In this document: one piece after another, positions 37,555 to 46,422 of the stretch
How the letters are laid out: each line of letters opens with the position of its first letter
How positions within the stretch are numbered: the first letter of the stretch is position 1
Assembly: GCF_003465825.1 (NCBI RefSeq)
Contig: NZ_QSBV01000001.1
Location: forward strand, 124,001 to 188,000
DNA length: 64,000 nt
Origin: Collinsella sp. AF02-46-1
Lineage (GTDB): Bacteria; Actinomycetota; Coriobacteriia; Coriobacteriales; Coriobacteriaceae
Reading direction: 5' to 3'
Notes under the pieces: model-generated
What the model saw: the letters and a program-made list of their open reading frames with translations, nothing else
Told to the model about the DNA's origin: nothing
The model's database searches: none
Made by a program: the position numbers and the translations under genes

Positions 37555-37602
37555 TATCTAAATAACGTGGTTGAGGCTCAACCTTTATGTGCAGGTCTTA
37601 TC

Positions 37603-39114
37603 TTATCGATACGTTACGCTCTGTTGGGAGTCCTTGACTACGACGTCGTGGGCTCCGCCTTCGACGATCGAGGTCGAGGAGACCAAGGTCAGACGTGCCT
37701 TTTCCTGGAGCTCGGGGATCGAGAGGGCGCCGCAGTTGCACATCGTGGACTTGACCTTGTAGAGCGTGCCGCCCACGCCGTCCTTGAGGGAGCCGGCGTA
37801 GGGAACGTAGGAGTCGACGCCCTCGACGAAGCTGAGCTTCGCGGCGCCGCCCAGGTCGTAGCGCTGCCAGTTGCGGGCACGCGCAGAACCCTCGCCCCAG
37901 TACTCCTTCATGTACTGGCCGTTGACGTTGACGCGCTCGGTCGGGCTCTCGTCAAAGCGGGCGAAGTAGCGGCCCAGCATCATAAAGTCGGCGCCCATGG
38001 CAAGGGCGAGCGTCATGTGGTAGTCGTATACGATACCGCCGTCGGAGCACACGGGCACGTAAACACCGGTCTCCTCGTAGTACTCGTCACGGGCGCGGCA
38101 GACGTCGATCAGCGCGGTGGCCTGGCCACGACCGATACCCTTGGTCTCGCGAGTGATGCAGATGGAACCGCCGCCGATACCGACCTTGATGAAGTCGGCA
38201 CCGCAGTCGGCCAAGAAGCGGAAGCCCTCGGCGTCGACGACGTTACCGGCACCGACCTTGACGTCCTCGCCGTAGTTGGCGCGGATCCACTCGATGGTGC
38301 GCTTCTGCCACTCGCTGAAGCCCTCGGAAGAATCGATGCACAGGACATCGGCACCGGCCTCGATGAGCAGCGGCACGCGCTCGGCATAGTCGCGGGTATT
38401 GATACCGGCGCCGACCATATAGCGCTTGTCGTTATCGAGCAGCTCGTTGGGGTTGGTCTTGTGGCTGTCGTAGTCCTTGCGGAAGACGATGCCCATAAGG
38501 TGATCGTTGTCGTCGACGATAGGCAGGGCGTTGAGCTTGTTGTCCCAGATGACGTCGTTCGCAACCTTGAGGCTGATGTTCTTGTCGCCCACGATGAGCT
38601 GCTCACGCGGGGTCATGAACTCGGAGACCTTCTTCTGGTGATCATCGCGACTGGGGCGATAGTCACGGCTGGTGACGATGCCCAGGAGCTTACCCTTGGG
38701 AGTACCGTCGTCGGTGACCGGCATGGTGGAGTGACCGGTCTTCTCCTTGAGCTCGATGACCTGCTCCATGGTCATGTCGGGGGTCAGCGTGGAATCGGAC
38801 TGAACGAAGCCAGCCTTGTGATCCTTGACGGCCTTGACCATAGCGGCCTCGGACTCGGGGGTCTGGGAACCGTAAATGAAGGACAGGCCACCCTCGGTAG
38901 CGAGCGCGACACCCATGTCGACGCCCGAGACGGACTGCATGATGGCGGAAACCATGGGGATGTTCAGGGTGATTGCCGGCTTCTCACCGCGCTTGAAGCG
39001 GGTTAGCGGCGTCTTAAGAGAGACGTTGTTGGGGATGCACTGCGAGGACGAGTAGCCAGGGACCAGCAGATACTCCGAAAACGTGTGGGACTCACCGGGA
39101 AAGAACGTAGCCAT
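37603..39114 (-). CDS. guaB: IMP dehydrogenase (divergent, protist-like type)
   Basis: 503 residues. TIM barrel interrupted by two CBS domains (about residues 100-220). The active-site loop reads [19 protein letters not shown] with the catalytic cysteine, where most bacterial enzymes read GPGSICTTR. Other stretches are [40 protein letters not shown] and [19 protein letters not shown]. From memory these closely match the Tritrichomonas foetus enzyme, also 503 residues. It oxidises IMP to XMP, the first committed step to GMP. Monocistronic, with a terminator behind it. Confidence 0.94.
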   Translation of the reverse strand: MATFFPGESHTFSEYLLVPGYSSSQCIPNNVSLKTPLTRFKRGEKPAITLNIPMVSAIMQSVSGVDMGVALATEGGLSFIYGSQTPESEAAMVKAVKDHKAGFVQSDSTLTPDMTMEQVIELKEKTGHSTMPVTDDGTPKGKLLGIVTSRDYRPSRDDHQKKVSEFMTPREQLIVGDKNISLKVANDVIWDNKLNALPIVDDNDHLMGIVFRKDYDSHKTNPNELLDNDKRYMVGAGINTRDYAERVPLLIEAGADVLCIDSSEGFSEWQKRTIEWIRANYGEDVKVGAGNVVDAEGFRFLADCGADFIKVGIGGGSICITRETKGIGRGQATALIDVCRARDEYYEETGVYVPVCSDGGIVYDYHMTLALAMGADFMMLGRYFARFDESPTERVNVNGQYMKEYWGEGSARARNWQRYDLGGAAKLSFVEGVDSYVPYAGSLKDGVGGTLYKVKSTMCNCGALSIPELQEKARLTLVSSTSIVEGGAHDVVVKDSQQSVTYR

Positions 39115-39214
39115 GTTTCTCCTTTTTCCATGCGACCGGTCGGCTGCAGGCCTCGTAGGACCCAGCCCAACCTTGGGCGCCCAATACTGGGGAAGTATCT
39201 TAACGCACTTTGAC

Positions 39215-39223
39215 TGCTACAAT
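39215..39223 (+). promoter_or_regulatory. Extended -10 promoter candidate of the ModE-like gene
   Basis: TGCTACAAT (TGnTACAAT), about 85 bases before the start codon. No convincing -35 is seen, which is acceptable for an extended -10. Confidence 0.45.
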
Positions 39224-39307
39224 GCATGATTTAAGAAGAGCACACGAGGGTTTGACGCAGGCTTTGCGTTTACCCAGCAAACACTTTAGCGGGGAGACGT
39301 GGAGCAC

Positions 39308-39655
39308 ATGGAGTACAAGACGACGGCAAAGCTGGTCATTCAAGCGTGCGACAAAGACCTGCCAGGCGTGTTCGGCCATGGCTGTGTCTTGCTGCTGCAG
39401 GGCATCGCCCGCGAGCACTCGCTCAACCGCGCCGCCAAGAGCATGGGCATGGCGTATTCCAAGGCCTGGCGCATCGTAAACGAGGCCGAAGGTCAGCTGG
39501 GATGCAAACTCATCGAGCGCGACGGCGCCCGCGGATCATCGCTCACCCCCGCCGGCGAGCGAGCCATAGCGGTCTACGAGGAGCTGCAGGCCGACATCAA
39601 CAACGTCATCGCCTCAAAAGCCGACGACCTCATCGCCAGCATCAATGCAGGGTAG
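39308..39655 (+). CDS. ModE-like winged-helix regulator (DNA-binding domain only)
   Basis: 115 residues from the ATG at 39308 (a GTG at 39299 is possible). LysR/ModE-type winged helix: GHGCVLLLQGIAREHSLNRA, AAKSMGMAYSKAWRIVNEAE and LTPAGERAIAVYEELQ. ModE proper has a second, molybdate-binding (MopI) part, which is absent. Single-domain versions regulate molybdate or other oxyanion-linked genes in various anaerobes, but no such genes are adjacent, so the target is unknown. Confidence 0.8.
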   Translation: MEYKTTAKLVIQACDKDLPGVFGHGCVLLLQGIAREHSLNRAAKSMGMAYSKAWRIVNEAEGQLGCKLIERDGARGSSLTPAGERAIAVYEELQADINNVIASKADDLIASINAG

Positions 39656-39714
39656 TCCTTTTAGGCGGTTTTTAGCCCACAGCGCCCTCGGGTTGAGGCT
39701 CGCGCCACAAAACG

Positions 39715-39852
39715 GGCCCATCTACTACGTTTAGTTGAATACCCACGACCATACCGGACATTATGAAAATAAAACCGCTGGTAAACCGCTTGGTAATTTT
39801 CAAAATAGGCGGGTGTGGTCGAACCCTATTGCTTAAACGTAGTAAATAGGCC
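39715..39852. repeat. 138-base element with inverted ends (MITE- or palindrome-like)
   Basis: The ends GGCCCATCTACTACGTTTA and TAAACGTAGTAAATAGGCC are complementary at 17 of 19 positions. Internal CCACGACCATA and TGTGGTCG extend the symmetry. Non-coding, between the convergent ModE-like and PLP-enzyme-like genes. Confidence 0.6.
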
Positions 39853-39878
39853 GTTTTCGTGACACAGACCCCGATTAG

Positions 39879-40871
39879 CTACTTGCGAAGGGCGTTATCG
39901 AGAGTGGCAGCCACCTGCAGGGGATCGTCGGTACCGGCGAAGAGGCGGATGGTGCTCCCCTGCTTGCCGCGTGGAGCCGAAAGGCGCGTCGTTGCGCCGC
40001 CGGCGGGCGATGTGCGGAATTCGTCCGGCAGTATGCTGAATAATTCACCCGCGATGCAGTCCATCAGGTCAAACTCTACTGCCGGGCCAAAACCGTGCTC
40101 CAGGATGCCGGTCGCGATGGCATGGTCGGGATGCGAGGTCAGCCCGGGATAGCGCACGTTGCGTACCATCTCGTTGGCGGCCAGATACTCGGCCAGCGCA
40201 CGGGCGCGATCGAAGTGCGCCTGCATGCGAGCATCAAGCGAGGACAACCCGCGCTCCAGCACGCCGGCCTCCTCGGCAGACAGGTCAAGAGCAGGCGCAC
40301 CGCAGTCCACAAGCAGCGCGTGCGAGCACTCGGCAGCGGCATCCACGCGATGGCGCTTGAGTTGCGAGCGCGCCACCGAAGCGGCGACGAGTTTGCGCGG
40401 CGCAACGCCGGCACACACACGGTCGAGCGCCTCGAGCGAAAGCACGGCGCCCAGACGCAGCGGGTTGCACCCAAAGACGCCTGACACAGTGTTATCAACC
40501 ACGAGCAGCGCATGCGCCTCGCGAGCCGCGCGCCCCAGAGCACGAAGATCGGGCACACGCAGACCAAACCCGCCGATGGAGTTGACGAACCACCACAGGT
40601 GCGGCCCCTCGGCATCAAACGAAGCGTCAAAGCCCTCAGACGCAGCAGCAAACGCCGCAGCCGCGGGCTCCCCCACCAGCGCAACATCGAAGCCATCAAA
40701 GCCGCAGGCAAACGCATCGGCAAAATCGTCCGCAAAGGCCACCAGGCGGTCACCGGGACGCACAATACGCAGTAGCGACAGAGCCGCCGGCACATGCGGC
40801 GCTGCAGCAAGACGCGACTCACGCGCGCCGGCCCTTGCAGCCCAGGCCTCTTCTAGCTGCTGTACATCCAC
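39879..40871 (-). CDS. Cys/Met-metabolism PLP-enzyme homologue, probably catalytically dead
   Basis: About 330 residues from the GTG at 40871 (AAGGGA seven bases upstream). Fold-type I aminotransferase of the cystathionine gamma-synthase family: LLRIVRPGDRLVAF, ALLVVDNTVSGVFGCNPLRLGA, NEMVRNVRYPGLTSHPDH, and the C-terminal RLSAPRGKQGSTIRLFAGTDD. The canonical segment after LGA (..HSxTKYxxGHSD) reads LSLEALDRVCAGVAP here, so the PLP-binding lysine aligns with Arg (about residue 151). The N-terminal part is also shorter than usual. Hence a pseudoenzyme or an altered function. Possible regulator or scaffold role is open. Confidence 0.75.
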   Translation of the reverse strand: MDVQQLEEAWAARAGARESRLAAAPHVPAALSLLRIVRPGDRLVAFADDFADAFACGFDGFDVALVGEPAAAAFAAASEGFDASFDAEGPHLWWFVNSIGGFGLRVPDLRALGRAAREAHALLVVDNTVSGVFGCNPLRLGAVLSLEALDRVCAGVAPRKLVAASVARSQLKRHRVDAAAECSHALLVDCGAPALDLSAEEAGVLERGLSSLDARMQAHFDRARALAEYLAANEMVRNVRYPGLTSHPDHAIATGILEHGFGPAVEFDLMDCIAGELFSILPDEFRTSPAGGATTRLSAPRGKQGSTIRLFAGTDDPLQVAATLDNALRK

Positions 40872-40894
40872 ACGGCACCGTCCCTTCATAAGCA

Positions 40895-40930
40895 AAAACC
40901 CACGATGCGGGTGTTCCCCGCATCGTGGGC
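40895..40930 (-). terminator. Terminator after the epimerase-like gene
   Basis: Minus strand CCCACGATGCGGGG-aaca-CCCGCATCGTGGG followed by TTTTTGC; 13-bp perfect stem. Confidence 0.9.
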
Positions 40931-40967
40931 AACGGCTGCAGTATAGCGCCGATGGGCGACGAAGCGC

Positions 40968-41704
40968 CTAGATGCTGAGCGTGTGATAGGTCACGCTCGC
41001 ACCCGGAGCGTCAACGGTCACGCCATAGGCCTCGGGTGGCCAAAAGCGTCTGCAACGTCGAGCATCTCAAAGTTGGCATCCCAGCTGTCAAAGATACGAT
41101 GCACCAACACCGCGAGTTCCTCGGCACACAGCAGGGGAAACGGCGCATCTGCCGCACCCTGAAGTGCGACCGACCCGCCCGAGCATGCCTCGAACAACGG
41201 CACCAAAAATGGGTCGGTTAATGCCGGCGATGCGGTATACAGATACGGCACGCGCAGGACTTTGGCTTGGATGCCGTCGCGCGATGCATAGTAACGGCAC
41301 AGGTCGTTGGCAGCGCGGGCGATAATGCCCTTGCCCGTCTGGGCGCCACTGGCGGCCGTGGCGTCGTCGTCACATCCGCCAGTGGTGCCCTCTGCACCCG
41401 CGGGCCCCGCAATAAACAGCAGCTGCACATTGCGTCCCATACAGGCACGAAACACCGAGCGCAGCAGTTCGATGCCGCCAAAAGTCTCGGTATACGGGGT
41501 AAGGTAGGTAGAAAGGTAGACCACGCGGTCGAACTCGTAGGCCTGCTCCAAGTGCTGGAGCAGCTCTTTCCACGAGGCATGGGGCGACAACTCATCACGA
41601 CGCGCATCCTTGGCGGCTACAACCTTAACGTGGTCCCCGGGGAATGCCTTGGCGCAAAAGTCATCGTCAACATATGCGGTGTTGCCAACAACCAGCACCT
41701 CCAT
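40968..41704 (-). pseudogene. NAD-dependent epimerase/reductase-like protein, frameshifted near its 3' end
   Basis: The open frame from the ATG at 41704 (SD GGAGGAGTACGCC) encodes 228 residues: MEVLVVGNTAYVDDDFC, then VVYLSTYLTPYTETFGGIEL, LLFIAGPAG, a Tyr-Lys-free middle, and LDVADAF, stopping at 41018. Just after DAF the next frame continues without a stop as WPPEAYGVTVDAPGASVTYH to a stop at 40968. One T lost in a run of four (about 41046) would explain this. It resembles NAD(P)-binding Rossmann epimerases, but the first Gly-rich loop is poor (VVGNTAY). Either a recent frameshift or a sequencing error. Confidence 0.6.
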
Positions 41705-41992
41705 GGCGTACTCCTCCCCTAAAATCCACTTTAGTCATAGTCAAACATGCGTATTTTACGCTGTCAACGCGAGCTGGAGCGCCTTTAAGGCTGTTTTAAG
41801 AACTTTTTTGGAGGATGTGGGGACTTCGAGAGTGCAAAATGAGCGCCCAATCCGGAAGTACGCGGCAAATTCTTGACATGCCGACCACACTGGATAGCGA
41901 CAACGTTTCTACCTGCGGTTTCTTTACCCAAAAACAACGGCGTGCTCGAGGGCTCCGGAATTTGCAGCATACTTCCGGCGGGCACTCAGCTG

Positions 41993-42577
41993 CTATTTCA
42001 ACAAGTCAACCAGCAAAAACTCTCCGCTCTTTCGCTTACTCGTCTCCGCATGAGCTTTAATTGCCTTTACAAGTTTTTCGCCGTTGCCCCAATATTCCTC
42101 AAGAAAGTCCTTCTCTTTAATTTTGCCTAGTCCAAGACGCTGCTTGCAGAATTCATTAGGCTTAAGCTGTCTATCCCTTCTGGTCGCGTTCTCCCAATCC
42201 CGATAGGCACCCTCGGCGTGAATCACAAGCATCTCGACCTCCGGCCGCGTAACAAAACTCAGCACTTTAGTGCCGTTCTGCCTGCGCTTTGGAAACTCAA
42301 ACTTGGGAGCGCTGCTGTCCACAATCCGTGCGACCGCAAGTCCTTCAGCCCCAGCAGTCTCGTAGTTCATCGAGAAATAGTCGTTTGCAATTTCGGAAGC
42401 CTTGCGTTTTCGTGTGTAAGGACGATCAACAATGAGGGCATCTTTGACCACTCGTTCTCTTGGGACGATCAACAAATCGTTGTCATACAGCTGCTGAATA
42501 ACGACACCCTCTGCAGTTCCTTCACAGCTAAACAAGACAAAACGACTTGATAGAATGTCTTTTGCCTGATTACCCAT
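41993..42577 (-). CDS. RloB/TOPRIM-like protein, partner of the upstream ATPase
   Basis: 194 residues from the ATG at 42577, which overlaps the ATPase stop in ATGGGTAA, so translation is coupled. The N-terminus RFVLFSCEGTAEGVVIQQL resembles the acidic first motif of RloB/TOPRIM nucleases (FxCEGxTE). A later VTRPEVEMLVIHAEGAYRDW lines up with the second RloB block (SxPxFExWLLxHF). ATPase-plus-TOPRIM pairs (RloAB, PARIS, OLD/Gabija classes) act in phage defence. It is shorter than AriB or OLD nucleases and fits RloB size best. The assignment is by motif only. Confidence 0.6.
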   Translation of the reverse strand: MGNQAKDILSSRFVLFSCEGTAEGVVIQQLYDNDLLIVPRERVVKDALIVDRPYTRKRKASEIANDYFSMNYETAGAEGLAVARIVDSSAPKFEFPKRRQNGTKVLSFVTRPEVEMLVIHAEGAYRDWENATRRDRQLKPNEFCKQRLGLGKIKEKDFLEEYWGNGEKLVKAIKAHAETSKRKSGEFLLVDLLK

Positions 42578-43781
42578 TGATGTGCTCGCAAACATATTCG
42601 CGCATCGCTTGAACGTCGGGGTACTTAGGCATAGACCCCTTAATCACATTGTTGATGATCACATCGCTCTTTTTGTTCTCAATCCGATTGATACGCTCGG
42701 AATACTTGATGAGCTCTGTCTTAAACGAATCGTCGCGCACAAGAACAAAGACATTGTCTTTACGTCTAAGCACATCAAGGAGCTCCGAGTAATGAGTCGA
42801 AAAGAGCAAAGTTGCCCCATGGGGGTTCGTAACGGGAGAAGCAAAAAGCTCAATCACTGTGCCAACAAGTGATCTATTAAGACCCGTTTCAATCTCGTCC
42901 ACAATCAGATAGCCCCCATTTCTGAGAGCGGTTATCGCTTGATTGACCAGCTCAGCGCCCAAGATCGTTCCATTTGACAGAACAGAAGTCGCGATCGCGA
43001 CATTCATCACTCGCTCCGCTCGCTCACCCTTAAACTTAAGATGGAACACTTGGTTTTCCTTGTTCCAGACAAGATATTCAACACTCGGATCAAAAGCCTG
43101 AACAACAGGGGTTGGCAAGCTCGTCAAAGGCAGCGTGCGCTCGGGGGACTCCACCGAGACCACCTTTTTACCCGTGATGACAGACACGATTGACATGTTG
43201 TCATCCAGAAAAGTTCGTTGGGCATCGTTAAGAACAAGGTCACCATCATCAGGCCCCTCACGAACCAGAATAGGCTCAGAAACATCCTTCAGATGCTCGA
43301 TATTCAAAACGACCTTTCTAGAGACGCGCGATACGGGGCATCTCCAAAGCCATTCGTTCTCAAATGCAAGCGATTCCGCAAAAGAAGTATCCTCCGCAGC
43401 TACGCCATCTACTTTGCGAAGCCGAGACTCAATAAGATAGACCGAACCTTTTTCGAAAAAAACACAGGCAACATTGACTTGGCGCTCCAAGTTTCCGAGA
43501 ACATCGGAGCCAGTTGCAAAGCGGCGCATAACAAAGCTGCCAGACATATAACCAAGTACAAAGCGCACGAGGTTGAGAGTCGTTGTCTTGCCGGATGCGT
43601 TAACGCCAACAACGCCCATTACATTTTGAGAATAGAGCGAGGACCCAACTGGCAGCGGAAACACGTCAGCATAATTACCTTCTTCATCGCTCAAAACTCG
43701 ATCGGCAGCAATAAAATCAAGTTCTAAACGTTTGTCCTTAAATAGTGTGACCCCATCGATTCTTAATTTAAGAAGTTTCAC
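42570..43781 (-). CDS. AAA family ATPase (RloA/AAA_15-type), defence-associated
   Basis: 403 residues, GTG start with AGGAGGTCGCT. ABC/SMC-type ATPase: KLLKLRIDGVTLFKDKRLEL, Walker A GVVGVNASGKTTTLNLVRF (about residue 60), and a C-terminal NGGYLIVDEIETGLNRSLVG (Walker B) with a LLFSTHYSELLDVL switch. Codon use is AT-richer than in the core genes. It is the first gene of a coupled pair with the RloB-like protein. The ATPase would act as sensor/scaffold for the nuclease (known for PARIS- and OLD-type systems; inferred here). Confidence 0.8.
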   Translation of the reverse strand: MKLLKLRIDGVTLFKDKRLELDFIAADRVLSDEEGNYADVFPLPVGSSLYSQNVMGVVGVNASGKTTTLNLVRFVLGYMSGSFVMRRFATGSDVLGNLERQVNVACVFFEKGSVYLIESRLRKVDGVAAEDTSFAESLAFENEWLWRCPVSRVSRKVVLNIEHLKDVSEPILVREGPDDGDLVLNDAQRTFLDDNMSIVSVITGKKVVSVESPERTLPLTSLPTPVVQAFDPSVEYLVWNKENQVFHLKFKGERAERVMNVAIATSVLSNGTILGAELVNQAITALRNGGYLIVDEIETGLNRSLVGTVIELFASPVTNPHGATLLFSTHYSELLDVLRRKDNVFVLVRDDSFKTELIKYSERINRIENKKSDVIINNVIKGSMPKYPDVQAMREYVCEHING

Positions 43782-43889
43782 AGCGACCTCCTCTTAGACA
43801 ATTCAATTATAAACAGTTTTCCTGTTTATAATTTGAAAAACAAGATTTCTGAGAAAAGCTCAGTCATTTAAGTTCATGCACAGAGACCC

Positions 43890-44170
43890 CCGTCGACCGT
43901 TGCGATGTTCGCAGACACGGTCCGTGCCCCCTTCGTCTGTGATTTATTGTTTATCCGCTGGAAATCACATAACGAGGTGCGGACCTTGTTCCGGTATGCG
44001 ATTATCAATTTACGAAAGAAACCATGCGCTATCGGCATACATCGATGACCTGACGAACGGTCGTCTCTATATGAACGCAGCCGGCTACTGCTACGGCCTG
44101 CCTGGCGGCAGCATCGTCATAATCAGGATATGTATCAACAGAAGAACGTCCGAATTCATAGCGAGACGAG
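43890..44170 (+). pseudogene. Remnant of the small YIDDL...LYMNAA gene family, with a chimeric 5' part
   Basis: Plus-strand fragments: AYIDDLTNGRLYMNAAGYCYG matches the N-terminus of the genes at 53,552 and 60,562. Its 5' part (about 43,890-44,035) matches instead the inverted sequence at 46,922-47,065. No complete frame remains. It lies between the ATPase gene and the retron. Confidence 0.65.
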
Positions 44171-44294
44171 TTCCCGAAGGGGAAATGCAAGCGCAAGGAG
44201 AGACTATGCCCATGAAGCCCTTCTCGATGGAGTCGAGAGAGAAGATAGCGCGGATTGACAACCATAGAAATGTCTTTCGCGACGCTGCCGTCCC

Positions 44295-45236
44295 TCACCC
44301 ATAGGCGAGCTCTACCAACGCTGGCATAACGCCTCCACTAGACACAGCCTTACCATAGCTCGCGTACTTGGCTAAAAGTGCGTTGCAAAAATCCGGTTCG
44401 ACCTGTTTACAAAAGCTCAAGTGGCCTAAAACGCGAAGGGCGCATTCACGATCGCACTCGCGCATAAGCACCTGGTATAACGAGCGCTTTAACTCTGCCT
44501 TTCTTTGAGGTCCCAATCGCAGGACGCCATCACAGTCAAGATAGATGCCCGTGATTTTACGAAGGTGCCCTCGCCCAAAACAACGAGTTTTGTCACTATT
44601 CAAATCAAAACCCTTTTGCCGTAGGCGACTACCAACAAAAGTTGAAATCTCCGCAGAGTCTATCCATTCAGTTGATGAAATGCAGATGTCGTCAGAGTAT
44701 CGCGAGTAGACGAATCTTTCGCCTAGTCTAGCTGCAATCTCATGGTCAAACGAAGCCATTATGCGATTGGCAATGAAAGGCGAACACGGAGAACCCGTTG
44801 CAAGAGAACCCCGATAACATGATAAAGCTACGAGAAGATCGACATCGTCTGCAGTAAGACGCGAGCGAAATTCAGCGTTTGTCGGCCGATAGGTTCCCCC
44901 TGAAAACAAATTCCTAACCATTTGCTGAGTGCAGGACTCAAAGAAATGGCAAATATCAAGCAGAAGAAAATGACTGCTCTTAGCATGGAGCCCGGCATTA
45001 CGGCAGACGCTTGAGCCCTTTTTGTAAGCTGTAGCGTAAGGAAGATCTATATCAAACTCCGTATTTATATAGTCCGAAATCCAACATTGGACGAGCTTCA
45101 AATCTGGCCGAGGCGCAACAATCTTTCTCCCACCGGCAGAAAAACAGTGATACCTATCTGCCGTTGAGCTTACAAGGCCCAATAGCTGACGATTTGTCAT
45201 TCCAAGGTCGAAGCAAATTCTATCCGCAATAGACAC
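44295..45236 (-). CDS. Retron reverse transcriptase
   Basis: 313 residues from a GTG at 45236 with an ideal GGAGG; an ATG at 45251 is the alternative. RT motifs in order: YHCFSAGGRKIVAPRPDLK (RT0/1), CRNAGLH (the retron-specific NAxxH of region X), FLLLDICHFFESC (motif A, catalytic Asp), SLATGSPCSPFIANRIMA (motif B), FVYSRYSDDICIS (motif C, YSDD in place of YADD), and HLRKITGIYL (ITG, the region-Y VTG equivalent). It makes msDNA from the msr-msd RNA encoded upstream. It overlaps the effector gene by 17 bases. Confidence 0.95.
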   Translation of the reverse strand: MSIADRICFDLGMTNRQLLGLVSSTADRYHCFSAGGRKIVAPRPDLKLVQCWISDYINTEFDIDLPYATAYKKGSSVCRNAGLHAKSSHFLLLDICHFFESCTQQMVRNLFSGGTYRPTNAEFRSRLTADDVDLLVALSCYRGSLATGSPCSPFIANRIMASFDHEIAARLGERFVYSRYSDDICISSTEWIDSAEISTFVGSRLRQKGFDLNSDKTRCFGRGHLRKITGIYLDCDGVLRLGPQRKAELKRSLYQVLMRECDRECALRVLGHLSFCKQVEPDFCNALLAKYASYGKAVSSGGVMPALVELAYG

Positions 45237-46227
45237 CGGCAACGCCTCCATATCCCATTGATCTCTTACGAAGGATTACCCGCGCCCTCATATTTAAGAA
45301 ATCTCGGTCTTCGTCTCGCTTAAACATGAAATAGGAATCGAGATGTATCGTGCTTTTAATCAGATAGTCATGATCCTTTTTGTATCCCACTTTAGAAACA
45401 AGACCGGTAGCTCTCATCATGCAGCAAACATCCGACCAAGATATCGGAACACCAGCGTTTTTCATATCCGCATTTAAAATGGGCGAGTATATTTTGAGCT
45501 TACTAGCACGGAAGCCTTTGGCCGCACAGTATATCGTTCGTAAATCGGTCTCTGACATGGGGCCCAATATTTGAAGCAAATCAAGTAACTCGTGGACGAG
45601 CGAGCCCACGTTAATCTCGGACTCGTCTCGATTGATCATCTTTCTAGCGGCCTTTAAGCCAGCCTTGCCCCGCTTAGTAGCATTAGCACCAATAAGGGGT
45701 CTTAGTTCAGAAACAAAGCGGCACAAGTCAGGCGAAGACATCGGGTTATTTAAGTCTAAGTAAAAGACCTTGTTAAGCGAAGAGTCACCCGTGGCTATTT
45801 CTCTCACTGGCCCATCAATCAAGAAGCTCCGAGAGCCCTTATATTGCTTTCCAACAGCAACAGAGGTAATCCAAGCGGCATGAGGCAAAGCGGAGAAAGC
45901 ACCCAACTCGCAAAAAGATCCACAGCTCTCTGCAAAAATCAATATCCAGTCCGATATATCGGCAAGCATGGCCTCTTGCTGAAGTAAATTAAGTCTCGAA
46001 CCGTCCATTTCCGCCGCCACGTCTTCGGCAGTAAGACAAAAAACGTTATTTAACGCCTCGGTGTGATTGCTGGACACATAAGCTCTAAAGAATCGTCGAG
46101 AGGAATGCAGGCTCTGATCACCGCCGCAGGGAAAGATAAACAAGGGCAGATTATTAACGTCACGCTTAACTCTCAGATGATTTCTCAGGATATTCAAATC
46201 AGTTTTACTGATACAGTCGCAGAGCAT
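45220..46227 (-). CDS. Retron effector: nucleoside deoxyribosyltransferase-like plus DNA-binding C-terminus (RcaT-like)
   Basis: 335 residues from the ATG at 46227. The N-terminal half has the NDT-like pattern of type II retron effectors: LPLFIFPCGGD, VFCLTAEDVAAEM, LQQEAMLADISDWILIFAES and CGSFCELGAFS (the catalytic Glu of NDT fits the AES). The C-terminal half (about 200-335) is helical and likely binds DNA or msDNA (ELLDLLQILGPMSETDLRTI). In retron-Sen2 the homologue RcaT is a toxin held silent by msDNA and released by phage triggers. The gene starts 21 bases after the ncRNA end. Confidence 0.88.
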   Translation of the reverse strand: MLCDCISKTDLNILRNHLRVKRDVNNLPLFIFPCGGDQSLHSSRRFFRAYVSSNHTEALNNVFCLTAEDVAAEMDGSRLNLLQQEAMLADISDWILIFAESCGSFCELGAFSALPHAAWITSVAVGKQYKGSRSFLIDGPVREIATGDSSLNKVFYLDLNNPMSSPDLCRFVSELRPLIGANATKRGKAGLKAARKMINRDESEINVGSLVHELLDLLQILGPMSETDLRTIYCAAKGFRASKLKIYSPILNADMKNAGVPISWSDVCCMMRATGLVSKVGYKKDHDYLIKSTIHLDSYFMFKRDEDRDFLNMRARVILRKRSMGYGGVAGVYCG

Positions 46228-46247
46228 TGCACCTCGATTCCAATAAG

Positions 46248-46415
46248 GACAAGGCCGCACAGTCCGTGCATATGGTCATTCCGTAGACACGGATTCGGGT
46301 CCGTGGCTATGGAATGACCATATGCACGGACCAAAATTGGTAAAAACGTCTCAGTCCATCTTTAACAGAGGACTCGCTCCAATCGGGGCAATCAATGACT
46401 AGCTGCGGCCTTGTC
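46248..46415 (-). ncRNA. Retron msr-msd RNA
   Basis: a1 GACAAGGCCGCA (46415-46404) and a2 TGCGGCCTTGTC (46259-46248) are perfect complements bounding 168 bases. AGC follows directly after a1, giving the expected branching guanosine near 46403. The msr part holds a small GAGTCC...GGACT stem-loop. The msd is a long hairpin (46331-46262): 21 perfect pairs (GTCCGTGCATATGGTCATTCC arm, written here in two parts: GTCCGTGCATA + TGGTCATTCC), then an 8/10 inner stem and an 8-base loop. The order ncRNA-effector-RT is that of Sen2-type retrons. Confidence 0.88.
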
Positions 46416-46422
46416 TCAAGTA

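Noticed and set aside
41860..41910. Promoter TTGACA at about 41874 on the plus strand
   Set aside because: No -10 at proper spacing and no plus-strand gene behind it.
44295..45251. Group II intron or diversity-generating retroelement RT
   Set aside because: No maturase or HNH domain, no intron RNA domains, no variable/template repeat. The NAxxH motif and the msr-msd RNA point to a retron.
46063..46317. 84-residue plus-strand frame across the retron RNA
   Set aside because: It runs antisense through the ncRNA and effector start, with no SD or motif.
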